From Sphingomonas sp. J315 (GTDB taxonomy: Bacteria > Pseudomonadota > Alphaproteobacteria > Sphingomonadales > Sphingomonadaceae): a stretch of DNA of 64,000 nt. The stretch lies in contig NZ_CP088296.1 in the NCBI RefSeq assembly GCF_024666595.1, forward strand, positions 1,116,001 to 1,180,000, given 5' to 3'. The first letter of the stretch is position 1; every line of letters starts with the position of its first letter. The notes under the pieces were generated by a model, which was given only the letters and a program-made list of their open reading frames with translations, was not told where the DNA came from and did not search any database. The translations under genes were made by a program, and so were the position numbers. Shown here piece after piece: positions 21,887 through 30,779 of this stretch.

Positions 21887-23308
21887 TCACAACGGTCCCC
21901 GCGGAAAGCGGCGCGGCACGCCGGGGCGCCGAGCCTTGGCCGCTTCGGCGCTGAGCGGGAGCGCGACATGCAGCGTCCCCTGTCCCGCGCGCTGGATGCG
22001 CAGCACCGCCACATCACGCTTCGATGCCTTGATCGCGGCCATTGCCGCAGCCGCGTCGCGTGGCGCGACGCCATCGACCGCCAGCAATTCGTCGCCCTCG
22101 TACAAGCCATACATCTGTCCGATCGAAGCCTCCTCTACCTTGCCGACCAGAACGCGCGCACCATCCGCACGCAGCGCGAACCCCAGCGTGAACGGCCCTG
22201 CGGCAGCCCCGCTCATGTCCATGGCCAGTGCCGCGACCTTGCCGCGCTCGCCGGCGAGATCGTCGTCGGCCTCAAGCGGGACCGCGAGCGCAACCGACTT
22301 GCCGTCGCGGACGATCTCGACCCTGACCTTGTCGCCGGGCTTGCTGTCGATCAACGCCATCGACAGATCGCGCACGACCTCCATCTTGCGCCCATCGACG
22401 CTCAGCAGCAGATCGCCGATCTTGAGCCCGCCGCGCGCCGTCGCACCATCGCTGACCGCATCAATGATCAGACCCGTCTTGCCCGGAGCGCCCAGCGCCT
22501 CGGCCATCCCGGCATCCGCGCTGCTCGCGGTGACGCCCAGCCGGCCGCGCACGACCTTGCCATCGGCGACAAGCTGGGGTGCGATCTTCGCTGCCAGTTC
22601 GGCAGGAATCGCAAGGCCAATGCCGATGTCGAAGATGGTCTCGGGCGGCGTTGCCGTATTGATACCGATCACTTCCCCCTCCTCGGTGATCAGCGGCCCC
22701 CCACTGTTACCCGGGTTGAGCGCCGCATCATGCTGGATGAAGTTCACCGGCCATGCGACGTCATAGGCGCGGTCATAACCGCTTATGATCCCGGAAGTAA
22801 CCGAGAAACGGTTGCCCATCGGGTTGCCCAACGCGAAGACCTTTGCGCCCAGCGGCAACTTGGATGACTTCGCCAGTTTGAGTACCGGGAGTGGCCCGTC
22901 TGCCTCGATCTTGACGATCGCAAGATCGGTGCGCCCGTCACGTCCGATCACCTTGCCCTGGTAGCGCTTGCCATTGGCAAAGGTGACTTCGACCGTATCG
23001 AGTTTCGCGACGACATGCGCGTTGGTGAGGATCAGGCCCGAGGCATGGATCACGAAGCCGGAGCCGCCCGCCGCCTCGGTATCGCCATTCTGCTTGCGCG
23101 CGGCCTCGTCCTGCGGGCTGATCGCGACCACCGCCTTCATCGCGCGGTCGATGGCAGTTTCATCCTGGGCGGGCGCGGCCACCTTGGGCGTATCGGGCAT
23201 CGCCGCTGCCCGCGCGGTGGTCGGGAGCGCAACACCAAGACAGAGCGCCGCGCCGAGGAACCAGCCGAGTGTGCGGCGGGTCAGGTTCACGGATGGATTG
23301 GGGTTCAT
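21887..23308 (-). CDS. Periplasmic trypsin-like (S1C) protease with two PDZ-like domains
   Basis: A 473-residue HtrA-type protease. The chosen ATG (23308) gives a signal with a twin-arginine-like TRRTLGWF, so Tat export is possible; an ATG at 23350 would lengthen it by 14 residues. The triad is His98 (LTNAHVV), Asp128 (RTDLAIVK) and Ser202 (NPGNSGG). PDZ-like segments lie around 275-355 and 385-450, the second more divergent. It differs clearly from the HtrA at 18230, so this is not a recent duplication. It is followed closely by the response regulator and preceded by the TPR gene, whose corrected end lies only about 50 bp away. Confidence 0.92.
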   Translation of the reverse strand: MNPNPSVNLTRRTLGWFLGAALCLGVALPTTARAAAMPDTPKVAAPAQDETAIDRAMKAVVAISPQDEAARKQNGDTEAAGGSGFVIHASGLILTNAHVVAKLDTVEVTFANGKRYQGKVIGRDGRTDLAIVKIEADGPLPVLKLAKSSKLPLGAKVFALGNPMGNRFSVTSGIISGYDRAYDVAWPVNFIQHDAALNPGNSGGPLITEEGEVIGINTATPPETIFDIGIGLAIPAELAAKIAPQLVADGKVVRGRLGVTASSADAGMAEALGAPGKTGLIIDAVSDGATARGGLKIGDLLLSVDGRKMEVVRDLSMALIDSKPGDKVRVEIVRDGKSVALAVPLEADDDLAGERGKVAALAMDMSGAAAGPFTLGFALRADGARVLVGKVEEASIGQMYGLYEGDELLAVDGVAPRDAAAAMAAIKASKRDVAVLRIQRAGQGTLHVALPLSAEAAKARRPGVPRRFPRGPL

Positions 23309-23355
23309 GGAAGTTCCGGATACTGACTTCAGATGCCCCTTTCCTGTCATTTGGT

Positions 23356-25062
23356 TCAGGTGAAAGCGACGGTCAGGATCAGACGGACGGGGTCAGCGGG
23401 CGGGCTTTGCCAGGCTCCAGGCTGCGCGGACCTGATCGCGGAAAACATGCGTGAACCGCCCCATCTCCGCCTGTGCGCGGGTGTCGAATCCGGCCCCGGT
23501 CGCCATCCGCGCCAGCGCCTGGCCGCCCGCCTCGCGCAGTAGCGTCCGCGCCAACGGCAGCGCGCCGGATTGTCCGATCAGAAAGGCACCATAGCTTCCC
23601 CCAGCAGGATGCGCTGGACATGATCCGGACGGAACGCTGCACGCGCGTCGGCATCTGCGCGCGCATACCAGAGGCGCGCCTTGGCGGAATCGCCTTCCTG
23701 GTCCGCAAACGCCGCAAGGCTTCCTGCGGACTGCACGGCGATCTGTTGTCCTTGCACCCCGAGCGACTTTGCTGCTGCATAATTGGCGTCCAGTAGTGGT
23801 ATCGCCTCACGGCGCCGACCCGCAGCGCCCAACGCGACCGCCAGATTGTTACGCGCCATCACCGCGCGCGCATGTGCGGGCCCGAAGGCGCGCTCGGCAT
23901 AGCTCAGCACCTGGCGCTGCACATCGATCGCCTGCCCGGTTTCGCCGAGACGGGCGAGGACGGTCGCAAGGTTGGTCAGGATCGCGATCATCTCGTCTAT
24001 ATTTGCAACGCCGGACGCCTTGATCACTTCGACAGACCGGCCAAGCATCTCCGCTGCCGCCTCGATCTGGCCCGACTCCAGCAAGACAAGACCGAGATTA
24101 TTATATGCCAGCCCGGTGAAATTGCTCGCCTCCCCAAAGAAGCGCAGCCGAACCGCGAGCGCCTCGCGCGCAGCTGCCTCCGCCTCGCGATATTCGCCGG
24201 TGCGGACCAGCAGGACGCTCAGGCCCGACAGGCTGTCGGCCAGATCGGGGCTGTCGCCCTCCGCGCGGCGCATCGCCACCGCCTCCCGCCACAGGGCGAC
24301 CGATTCCTGCGTCCGATTCTGCTGCTCGAGGCAATGCGCCAGCGCCTCGCGCGACCGGATTGTCTGGCTCGCGCCCGGCCCCATCAGCGCCGACAGCCGC
24401 GCGATCGAAATGCGCAGCGTCGCCTCTGCCTCGGTCAGTCGTCCGAGCCGCGTCAGCGCCGCCCCTTCCATCATCCGGAACACCGCGCCTTCGATCGTGT
24501 CGCCTGCCATCTCGACCGCACGACGCGCGAGCGGCAGAGCCTCGGCGTGCCGACCAAGCATCACCAGATTGTTCGCGCGACGACCGATGTAAGTGGCGAG
24601 CGCCGGGTCGCCCGCCAGGATCTTCTCGGCACTCGCCAGCGCTGCGACGAACGCCGGCTCCGCCTCGCCATGCCGCCCCAACCGCTCCAGCGCGGCCCCC
24701 AGGGTGAGGTTGGCCAGCGTCGACATGCCGGTCGATCCGTCGAACGTCTCTCCGATCGCGACGGCCCGGCGCGCGACAGCCACCGCCTCCGCCGTTCGGC
24801 CAGCCTCGCCCAGGACGACTGCGAGGCTCGATACCAGCAATATGCAGGGGCGCTGTTGCTCGGGCGTCGCCGCATCTCCGCCATTCGCGGCAATACACGC
24901 TTTCGTATCCGGCTCGATCAGCGCGAGTGCCTTGCGCGCATCGCCCGCATCCATCGCGGCGTCAAATTCCGGGCTGGTCTGGATCACGTCGACCTCGACC
25001 GCTGCCGGTTCGGCATCCTGGATGGTCAGCGCGGCGGCGGCGAGCAGCAATGGGTAGATCAT
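23356..25062 (-). CDS. Exported TPR protein 2, frameshifted near its end
   Basis: About 570 residues if repaired. The ATG at 25062 (strong GAGGGGG ahead) begins a short signal peptide (MIYPLLLAAAALTIQDA). Many TPR repeats follow (for example EAVAVARRAVAIGE, EAEAAAREALAV and AIDVQRQVLSYAE). One frame stops at 23578; in a neighbouring frame the sequence continues with GSYGAFLIGQSG and ends AGFDTRAQAEMGRF, RDQVRAAW, matching the C-terminus of the TPR protein at 13643. The shift falls in a run of five C at 23599-23603, one base short. First gene of the operon with the HtrA proteases and the two-component system. Presumably a scaffold for the proteases. Confidence 0.82.
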
Positions 25063-25167
25063 CCCGTCCCCCTCGCAACGAGCTTCGCGCTCCGGACCGA
25101 TCAATGCAAGCGCTACACGCCGGGATCGGTGGACTGGAATATCGTGCTGGGGCCGCCGTGCCGGTAT

Positions 25168-25845
25168 CTATCGCGCGCTGGCGGCACCGCGTACCGGCCC
25201 GATCAGCCAGGCCAGGACGATGCCGAACAGGAAGTTCGACGTTCCGACCTCGATCGCGTGAACCAGCCGGACATCGCCCGGCATATATGGATTCTCGGGA
25301 AGCAGCGGGGCGATGCCCCCGATCACCGAAAAGGCAAGTCCCAGCACCAGCGGAGCAGCGCGCGGACCGGTACGCAGCCAGAGCCACGCCGCTGCGACGA
25401 AGATCAGCGCACGCGGCACCTGCAGCAGTGCGACCAGCCATTGCGGCGGCAGCATCTCGGGCGTGTAGAAATGCGCGAGATGGGGCCAGGCGATCGTCCC
25501 GGCCGTGAAATAGAGGACGATATAGGCGGCTATCACGCCGAGCAGCCGCAGCGGCGTGGCCCTGAGTGCGACCGTCGCCGAACCCGCGCCACGCCAGCGG
25601 CCGAGGATCGTCACGGCGAGCGCGGCGAACAGCGCCAGCACCACCAGCATGACGCCCATTGGCACCAGCGCCTCGCGCAGCGGCATGACACTGAACACCA
25701 CCGCCTCGATCAGCGTGTTGAACTGGCCGACGACCCAGGCCAGCGCGAGCAGCGCGGTCGCAAGCGGACGCCCCCGCGCGGGTGAGACATAGCCCGCCAG
25801 CGCCATCGCCGCGAGGGTGAGCAACAGGTATAAAGCGACCATCAT
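25168..25845 (-). CDS. Integral membrane protein of unknown function
   Basis: A 225-residue very hydrophobic protein with about six predicted membrane segments (such as LYLLLTLAAMALAGY, VLALFAALAVTIL and LLGVIAAYIVLYF). No transporter or enzyme motif was recognised. Its start overlaps the stop of the TetR gene as ATGA, so both are made from one message and the regulator probably controls it. The context suggests a small stress- or compound-responsive membrane protein, but no function is claimed. It ends 105 bp before the exported TPR gene. Confidence 0.75.
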   Translation of the reverse strand: MMVALYLLLTLAAMALAGYVSPARGRPLATALLALAWVVGQFNTLIEAVVFSVMPLREALVPMGVMLVVLALFAALAVTILGRWRGAGSATVALRATPLRLLGVIAAYIVLYFTAGTIAWPHLAHFYTPEMLPPQWLVALLQVPRALIFVAAAWLWLRTGPRAAPLVLGLAFSVIGGIAPLLPENPYMPGDVRLVHAIEVGTSNFLFGIVLAWLIGPVRGAASAR

Positions 25846-26444
25846 TGTTCGATCCCTTTTGCCAGCAATGTCATGTGCCGCCGGGTGAGCGTCCGGGCCG
25901 CGGCGAAGGGCGGACCTTCGAGCACCCAGATCGCGCTGATCCCGAAATGCATCGTCTTGAACGACATCACCTGCTCGTCGATCGAGACCGCTTTCCGAGC
26001 GCCGGCCCGCGCCAGCAGCCGTGCAAACAGCGCGCCGAGCGCCTCGTCGAGCTGCGCCTGGAACTCGGCCAGCTCATAGGCGAAATGATCCGCCGCGAAG
26101 ACGCGCGCCATGAACGCGCGGACGAATGCCCGATACGGCGGCTTTCGCTCGAGCAGGCACCATGCCGCCGCATCCAGCGCATCGGCGACGCTCATTCCGT
26201 CCGCCGGGAGCAGCGCAATCGAATCGAGCGCCTTGCGGTCGATCTCGATGAGGAAGGCGACGGCGATGTCCTCCTTGGCGGAGAAGTAATTGTAGACGGT
26301 GCCTTTGCCGACATCGGCGGCCGCTGCGATCTCCTCGACCGTGACCGCCTCGATCCCGCGCGCCGCAAACAGGTCGCACGCCGATTCCATGATCCTGGCA
26401 CGGGTACTGAGCCGCTTGCGCTCGCGAATTCCGACCATGGTCAT
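25842..26444 (-). CDS. TetR-family transcription regulator
   Basis: A 200-residue regulator. The N-terminal helix-turn-helix is typical (IAAAADVGKGTVYNYFSAKED, starting near residue 38), with a ligand-binding helical domain behind it. It is transcribed away from hppD, with the membrane protein gene coupled behind it. The first ATG at 26444 lies inside a short GTCAT/ATGAC inverted repeat, and a second ATG at 26438 is possible. It most likely represses itself and the membrane protein gene; control of hppD is not excluded, because the intergenic region is only 115 bp. The ligand is unknown. Confidence 0.9.
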   Translation of the reverse strand: MTMVGIRERKRLSTRARIMESACDLFAARGIEAVTVEEIAAAADVGKGTVYNYFSAKEDIAVAFLIEIDRKALDSIALLPADGMSVADALDAAAWCLLERKPPYRAFVRAFMARVFAADHFAYELAEFQAQLDEALGALFARLLARAGARKAVSIDEQVMSFKTMHFGISAIWVLEGPPFAAARTLTRRHMTLLAKGIEQ

Positions 26445-26451
26445 AAATGAC
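26440..26451. promoter_or_regulatory. Short inverted repeat over the tetR start
   Basis: GTCATAAATGAC, with the flanking direct repeat ATGGTCA on both sides, covers the start codon of the TetR gene. It is a plausible autoregulatory operator, but short. Confidence 0.35.
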
Positions 26452-26501
26452 TATGGTCACTTTTACTGGAATGGGTCAAGGGTCGCGCAATTTAGTAACA
26501 T

Positions 26502-26530
26502 TTGACACCAAATGCCGCCGGGGGTGTAAC
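26502..26530 (+). promoter_or_regulatory. Sigma-70 type promoter of hppD
   Basis: TTGACA (26502-26507), a 17-base spacer and TGTAAC (26525-26530) lie 30 bp before the hppD ATG. Spacing and both boxes fit a housekeeping promoter. Confidence 0.55.
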
Positions 26531-26559
26531 GCGGGATCAACTTCTGCGGAGTCCTCGAC

Positions 26560-27597
26560 ATGACCGATCCGACCAATCCCCTCGGCCTCAACGGCTTCGA
26601 ATTCGTCGAATTCACCTCGCCCGATCCCGATGCGATGGCGCGCCAGTTCGAGCAGCTCGGCTTCGTTCCCTCGCATCGCCACCCGACCAAGAATATCACC
26701 CGCTTCAAGCAGGGGCGCATCAACCTGATGCTCAACCGCGACGAAACCGGCCGCGTCGCCGAGTTCCGCGCTGCGCACGGCCCCTCGGCCAGCGCGATGG
26801 CGTTCCGCGTCGCCGATCCGGTCGCCGCGATGGAGTGGGCGCTGAACAACGGCGCGCAGCGCACCGCCGAGGACGACACCTGCATCATCGGCATCGGCGG
26901 CTCGTATCTCTACTTCATCCAGGACGGCACCGACCTTTATGCCGATTGGGAAGAGATCCCCGGCTGGCAGCAGGCGGAGGCGGACAACAATGTCGGGCTG
27001 GACCTGCTCGACCACCTCACCCACAATGTCCGGCGTGGCCAGATGCGGGTGTGGTCGGAATTCTACAAGACGCTCTTCGGGTTCGAGGAACAGAAGTACT
27101 TCGACATCAAGGGTCAGGCGACCGGCCTGTTCAGCCAGGCGATGATCGCCCCCGACAAGGCGATCCGCATCCCGCTGAACGAAAGCCAGGACGACAAGAG
27201 CCAGATCGAGGAGTTCATCCGCGACTATAATGGCGAGGGCATCCAGCACCTCGCGCTGACCACCCCGGACATCTACGACACGGTCGAGCGGCTGCGCGCA
27301 CGAGGGGTCAAGCTGCAGGACACGATCGAGACCTATTACGAGCTGGTCGACAAGCGCGTCCCCGGCCATGGCGAGGATCTGGAGCGCCTCAAGAAGAACC
27401 GCATCCTGATCGACGGCAATGTCGGCGATGAGGGCATCCTGTTGCAGATCTTCACCGAAAACATGTTCGGCCCGATCTTTTTCGAGATCATTCAGCGCAA
27501 GGGCAATGAAGGTTTCGGCAACGGCAACTTCCAGGCACTTTTTGAGTCGATCGAACTCGATCAAATCCGTAGAGGGGTGATCAAGGTCGACGCGTAA
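26560..27597 (+). CDS. hppD: 4-Hydroxyphenylpyruvate dioxygenase
   Basis: Converts 4-hydroxyphenylpyruvate, made from tyrosine, to homogentisate using Fe(II) and O2. The protein is 345 residues, normal for the bacterial enzyme, with two vicinal-oxygen-chelate domains. Iron ligands can be placed at the His of LDHLTHNV, the His of GIQHLAL and the Glu of FFEIIQRKG. CGGAG precedes the ATG. It stands 136 bp upstream of hmgA, which uses its product. The tetR gene is divergent. No sign of damage. Confidence 0.97.
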   Translation: MTDPTNPLGLNGFEFVEFTSPDPDAMARQFEQLGFVPSHRHPTKNITRFKQGRINLMLNRDETGRVAEFRAAHGPSASAMAFRVADPVAAMEWALNNGAQRTAEDDTCIIGIGGSYLYFIQDGTDLYADWEEIPGWQQAEADNNVGLDLLDHLTHNVRRGQMRVWSEFYKTLFGFEEQKYFDIKGQATGLFSQAMIAPDKAIRIPLNESQDDKSQIEEFIRDYNGEGIQHLALTTPDIYDTVERLRARGVKLQDTIETYYELVDKRVPGHGEDLERLKKNRILIDGNVGDEGILLQIFTENMFGPIFFEIIQRKGNEGFGNGNFQALFESIELDQIRRGVIKVDA

Positions 27598-27663
27598 CGA
27601 GGTTGGAGAGGAGAGCCGGGACAACCGGCCCCATACCTTCCGAAGGGGGAAGGAACGCAGGAG

Positions 27664-27697
27664 GATGAGGGAGGCGGCCTGAGACCGCCCCCTCATC
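27664..27697. terminator. Hairpin between hppD and hmgA
   Basis: Inverted repeat GATGAGG...CCTCATC with GC-rich inner arms in the 136-bp gap, about 70 bp after the hppD stop. It could attenuate readthrough into hmgA or be a short palindromic repeat; there is no T tract. Confidence 0.4.
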
Positions 27698-27733
27698 CGA
27701 CTAGTCGCCAGAGCGCGCTTTAGGGTCTGACCT

Positions 27734-29014
27734 ATGACCGACTATTTCCCGGGTTTCGGCAATCACGTCTCGACCGAGGCGGTCGCGGGCGCACTGCCGA
27801 TCGGGCGCAATTCGCCGCAACGGCCCGCTTACGGCCTCTATGCCGAGCAGCTTTCCGGCACCGCCTTCACCGCGCCGCGGCACGAGAATCGTCGCAGCTG
27901 GCTCTACCGCATGCGCCCGAGCGCCGAGCATCCGCCATTCGAGCCCTATGAAGGCGCCACGCGCTTCGTGCCGCAGCCGGACCCGGCTCCGCTCGCGCCG
28001 AACCGCCTGCGCTGGGGGCCGATCGCCGATCCCGCGCCTGGCACCGACCTGATCGATGGCATTACGAGCATGCTGGTCACCCGCGACCCCGCCGATCTTG
28101 AGGGCGTCGCGGTGCATCGCTACGCCGCCAATGCCGATATGGACCGCCGCGTGTTTTTTGACGCCGATGGCGAACTGCTGTTCATTCCGCAGGCCGGGCG
28201 GCTGACGCTGCTGACCGAACTCGGACGGATCGACATCGCGCCCGGCCAGATCGCGATGATCCCGCGCGGCGTGCGCTTCCGTGCAGTGCTGCCGGACGGC
28301 GAAGCGCGCGGCTATGTCGCGGAGAATTACGGCGCGCTGTTCCGCCTGCCCGATCTCGGCCCGATCGGTGCCAACGGCCTTGCCAACCCGCGCGATTTCG
28401 AGACGCCGGCGGCGTGGTATGAGGATCGCGACGAAACTTTCGAGGTCGTCCAGAAGTCGCTCGGCCAGCTGTGGACCACGACGATCGACCACAGCCCGCT
28501 CGACGTTGTCGCATGGCACGGCAACCTCGCGCCGTGGCGCTACGACCTGGCGCGGTTCAACACGATGAATACGGTCAGCTACGACCATCCTGACCCGTCG
28601 ATCTTCACCGTGCTGACCTCGCCCAGCGACGTGCCGGGACGGGCGAACGCCGATTTCGTGATCTTCCCGCCGCGCTGGATGGTGGCCGAGGACACGTTCC
28701 GCCCGCCCTGGTTCCACCGCAACGTGATGAGCGAGGCGATGGGGCTGATCCACGGTGCCTATGATGCCAAGGCCGACGGCTTCGTTCCCGGCGGGCTGTC
28801 GCTCCACAATCTGATGGCCGGCCACGGTCCCGATGTCGCGAGTTGGGACGGGGCGAGCAACGCCCAGCTCAAGCCGCACAAGATCGAAGGCACGATGGCG
28901 TTTATGGTCGAAAGCTGCTGGCCCTATCGGCCGACGCAGTTCGCGTTGGAGACGGCGCAACCGGACTATGACGCGGCCTGGGCGGGCTTCCCGAAGGCGC
29001 AGTTGCCCGGGTGA
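27734..29014 (+). CDS. hmgA: Homogentisate 1,2-dioxygenase
   Basis: Opens the ring of homogentisate to maleylacetoacetate. At 426 residues it is the family length. The conserved iron-site segment [10 protein letters not shown] holds a His and the Glu ligand; a further conserved stretch is NLMAGHGPD, and the N-terminus [10 protein letters not shown] is typical. Its stop overlaps the start of a Rieske-type gene (GTGA). The usual next enzymes, maleylacetoacetate isomerase and fumarylacetoacetase, are not in the window. Confidence 0.97.
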   Translation: MTDYFPGFGNHVSTEAVAGALPIGRNSPQRPAYGLYAEQLSGTAFTAPRHENRRSWLYRMRPSAEHPPFEPYEGATRFVPQPDPAPLAPNRLRWGPIADPAPGTDLIDGITSMLVTRDPADLEGVAVHRYAANADMDRRVFFDADGELLFIPQAGRLTLLTELGRIDIAPGQIAMIPRGVRFRAVLPDGEARGYVAENYGALFRLPDLGPIGANGLANPRDFETPAAWYEDRDETFEVVQKSLGQLWTTTIDHSPLDVVAWHGNLAPWRYDLARFNTMNTVSYDHPDPSIFTVLTSPSDVPGRANADFVIFPPRWMVAEDTFRPPWFHRNVMSEAMGLIHGAYDAKADGFVPGGLSLHNLMAGHGPDVASWDGASNAQLKPHKIEGTMAFMVESCWPYRPTQFALETAQPDYDAAWAGFPKAQLPG

Positions 29015-29367
29015 GCGAGCGGCTGACGCAGACCCCGCCCGGCGTCCGGCTGGGCCCGCTCGATCTGATCGCGGACGGTGCCGCGCGGAATTTCGTGCTG
29101 GAGATGAAAGCGGGGCGATTCCACGGCTTTGCGGTGCGCGAGGGTGACGCGGTTAGCGGCTATGTCGATCGCTGCCCGCATATGGGTTTGCCGCTGGCAC
29201 AGCAGCTCGATGCCTATCTCACCGATGATGGCGGCATGATCCAGTGCAGCTGGCATGGCGCGCTGTTCCGGATCGAGGATGGACAGTGCGTCGGCGGCCC
29301 GTGCGCTGGTGCGGCTCTCACGCCCTGGCCGCTCGAAGTCCGCGACGGTGCGATCTTCACCGTCTAA
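29011..29367 (+). CDS. Small Rieske [2Fe-2S] protein
   Basis: A 118-residue soluble protein with a complete Rieske cluster motif: CPHMG and CSWHG, spaced as in dioxygenase ferredoxins. It probably carries electrons for a monooxygenase or dioxygenase, or is a regulatory redox protein. It begins with GTG inside the hmgA stop, so translation is coupled to homogentisate oxidation, although neither HppD nor HmgA needs an external electron donor. Its end overlaps the convergent otsA stop by four bases. Confidence 0.88.
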   Translation: MSERLTQTPPGVRLGPLDLIADGAARNFVLEMKAGRFHGFAVREGDAVSGYVDRCPHMGLPLAQQLDAYLTDDGGMIQCSWHGALFRIEDGQCVGGPCAGAALTPWPLEVRDGAIFTV

Positions 29368-30779
29368 GCCGCCGCCGCGTCATTGTCGGCGGAGATCGGT
29401 TCGGGTGTGTCGTTCCCCATCAGGGCGTCGGTAAACAGCTTGCGCCACCATACGACATCCTCCGCCTCGACATTGTCCATCATCGACCGCCAGCGCCGCT
29501 TGCGCTCCCCCAGATCCATGCGCAGCGCCTGCATGATCGCGTCGGATACCTCGTCGGCGCTATAGGGATTGACCAGCACCGCGTCCTTGAGCTGCGCGGC
29601 CGCCCCGGCAAAGCGCGACAGGATCAGCACGCCGGGATCCTCGGGATCCTGCGCCGCGACATATTCCTTCGCGACCAGATTCATCCCGTCGCGCAACGGC
29701 GTCACCAGCCCGATCCGCGCCGCGCGGTAAATGCCCGCCAGCACGTCGCGCGGATAGCCCTGGTTGACGTAGCGGATCGGCACCCAGTCGACATCGGCAT
29801 AGGCGCCATTGATCTGCCCCGACAGCCCCTCCAGCGCGGTGCGGATCTTCTTGTAGCTCTCGACGGCCCCGCGCGACGGCGGCGCGATCTGAAGCAGGAA
29901 CACTTCCTTGCGCTCCTCGGGATGTTCGGCGAGGAAGCGCTCGTAACCGGCGAAGCGCTCCTCCAGCCCCTTGGAATAATCGAGCCGGTCGACCCCGACG
30001 ATCATGTCGCGCCCTACCGCGCTGTCGCGCATCCGGCGATAGGCGAGCTTGGCGGCGGGAGTCGATGCTCCCGCCACGAACTCCTTGCAGTCAATCCCGA
30101 TCGGCGCGACGATCGCGCGCAAGGTGCGGCCATCCAGTTTTAGCGTGTCCCCCTCGACGGTGGCACCAAGTTCATAGGTCGCATAGTCGCGAAACGACTC
30201 CAGCCATTCTATCGTGTGGAAGCCGACCAGATCATAGGCGAACATCGTCCGCACCAGTTCCTGCGCCTCGGGCATCGTCGCAAGCAACCGGCGCGGGGGC
30301 CATGGGATGTGCAGGAAGAAGCCGATGCGGTTCTTGACGCCGCGATCGCGCAAACACTGGCCGAGCGGGAACATGTGATAATCCTGCACCCACAATATAT
30401 CCTCACCCTCGACCAGCGGGCGCAGCGTGTCGGCGAAGCGCTCATTCACCCGCTGATATCCCCCGGCAAAGCCGCGCTCATACTCGGCAAGGTCGATGCG
30501 GTAGTGGAAGAGCGGCCACAACGTCCGGTTGGCGTAGCCATTATAATATTCCTCGATATCCTGTTCCTCGAGGTCGACGGTCGCGGTGGTCACGCCCTGC
30601 GCGCGCTGGAAGTTGATCTGGCCGGTAAACTCCTCGACTGTCTCGCCCGACCAGCCGAACCAGATGCCGCCAAATTCGCGGATCGCCGCCTGCAATGCCA
30701 CGGCGAGGCCACCCTGCGCACCGGCATGGGAGTCTTTGGGCGCGGACACGCGGTTGGAGATAATGATCAGGCGGCTCAT
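29364..30779 (-). CDS. otsA: Trehalose-6-phosphate synthase
   Basis: GT20 glycosyltransferase that joins UDP-glucose and glucose 6-phosphate. It is 471 residues from the ATG at 30779. Visible motifs are SNRVSAP, the donor loop GGLAVAL, WVQDYHMFPL, VDRLDYSKGL and LRDGMNLVAKEY. Upstream codons of the same frame add no conserved sequence and were excluded. It is the last gene of otsB-GH15-otsA, overlapping the GH15 stop by four bases. Trehalose protects against osmotic and desiccation stress. The acidic tail ([10 protein letters not shown]) is unremarkable. Confidence 0.96.
   Translation of the reverse strand: MSRLIIISNRVSAPKDSHAGAQGGLAVALQAAIREFGGIWFGWSGETVEEFTGQINFQRAQGVTTATVDLEEQDIEEYYNGYANRTLWPLFHYRIDLAEYERGFAGGYQRVNERFADTLRPLVEGEDILWVQDYHMFPLGQCLRDRGVKNRIGFFLHIPWPPRRLLATMPEAQELVRTMFAYDLVGFHTIEWLESFRDYATYELGATVEGDTLKLDGRTLRAIVAPIGIDCKEFVAGASTPAAKLAYRRMRDSAVGRDMIVGVDRLDYSKGLEERFAGYERFLAEHPEERKEVFLLQIAPPSRGAVESYKKIRTALEGLSGQINGAYADVDWVPIRYVNQGYPRDVLAGIYRAARIGLVTPLRDGMNLVAKEYVAAQDPEDPGVLILSRFAGAAAQLKDAVLVNPYSADEVSDAIMQALRMDLGERKRRWRSMMDNVEAEDVVWWRKLFTDALMGNDTPEPISADNDAAAA

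Noticed and set aside
20667..22766. Long open frame of 699 codons on the plus strand
   Set aside because: It lies opposite the sensor kinase, regulator and HtrA genes; GC-rich antisense frame without domains.
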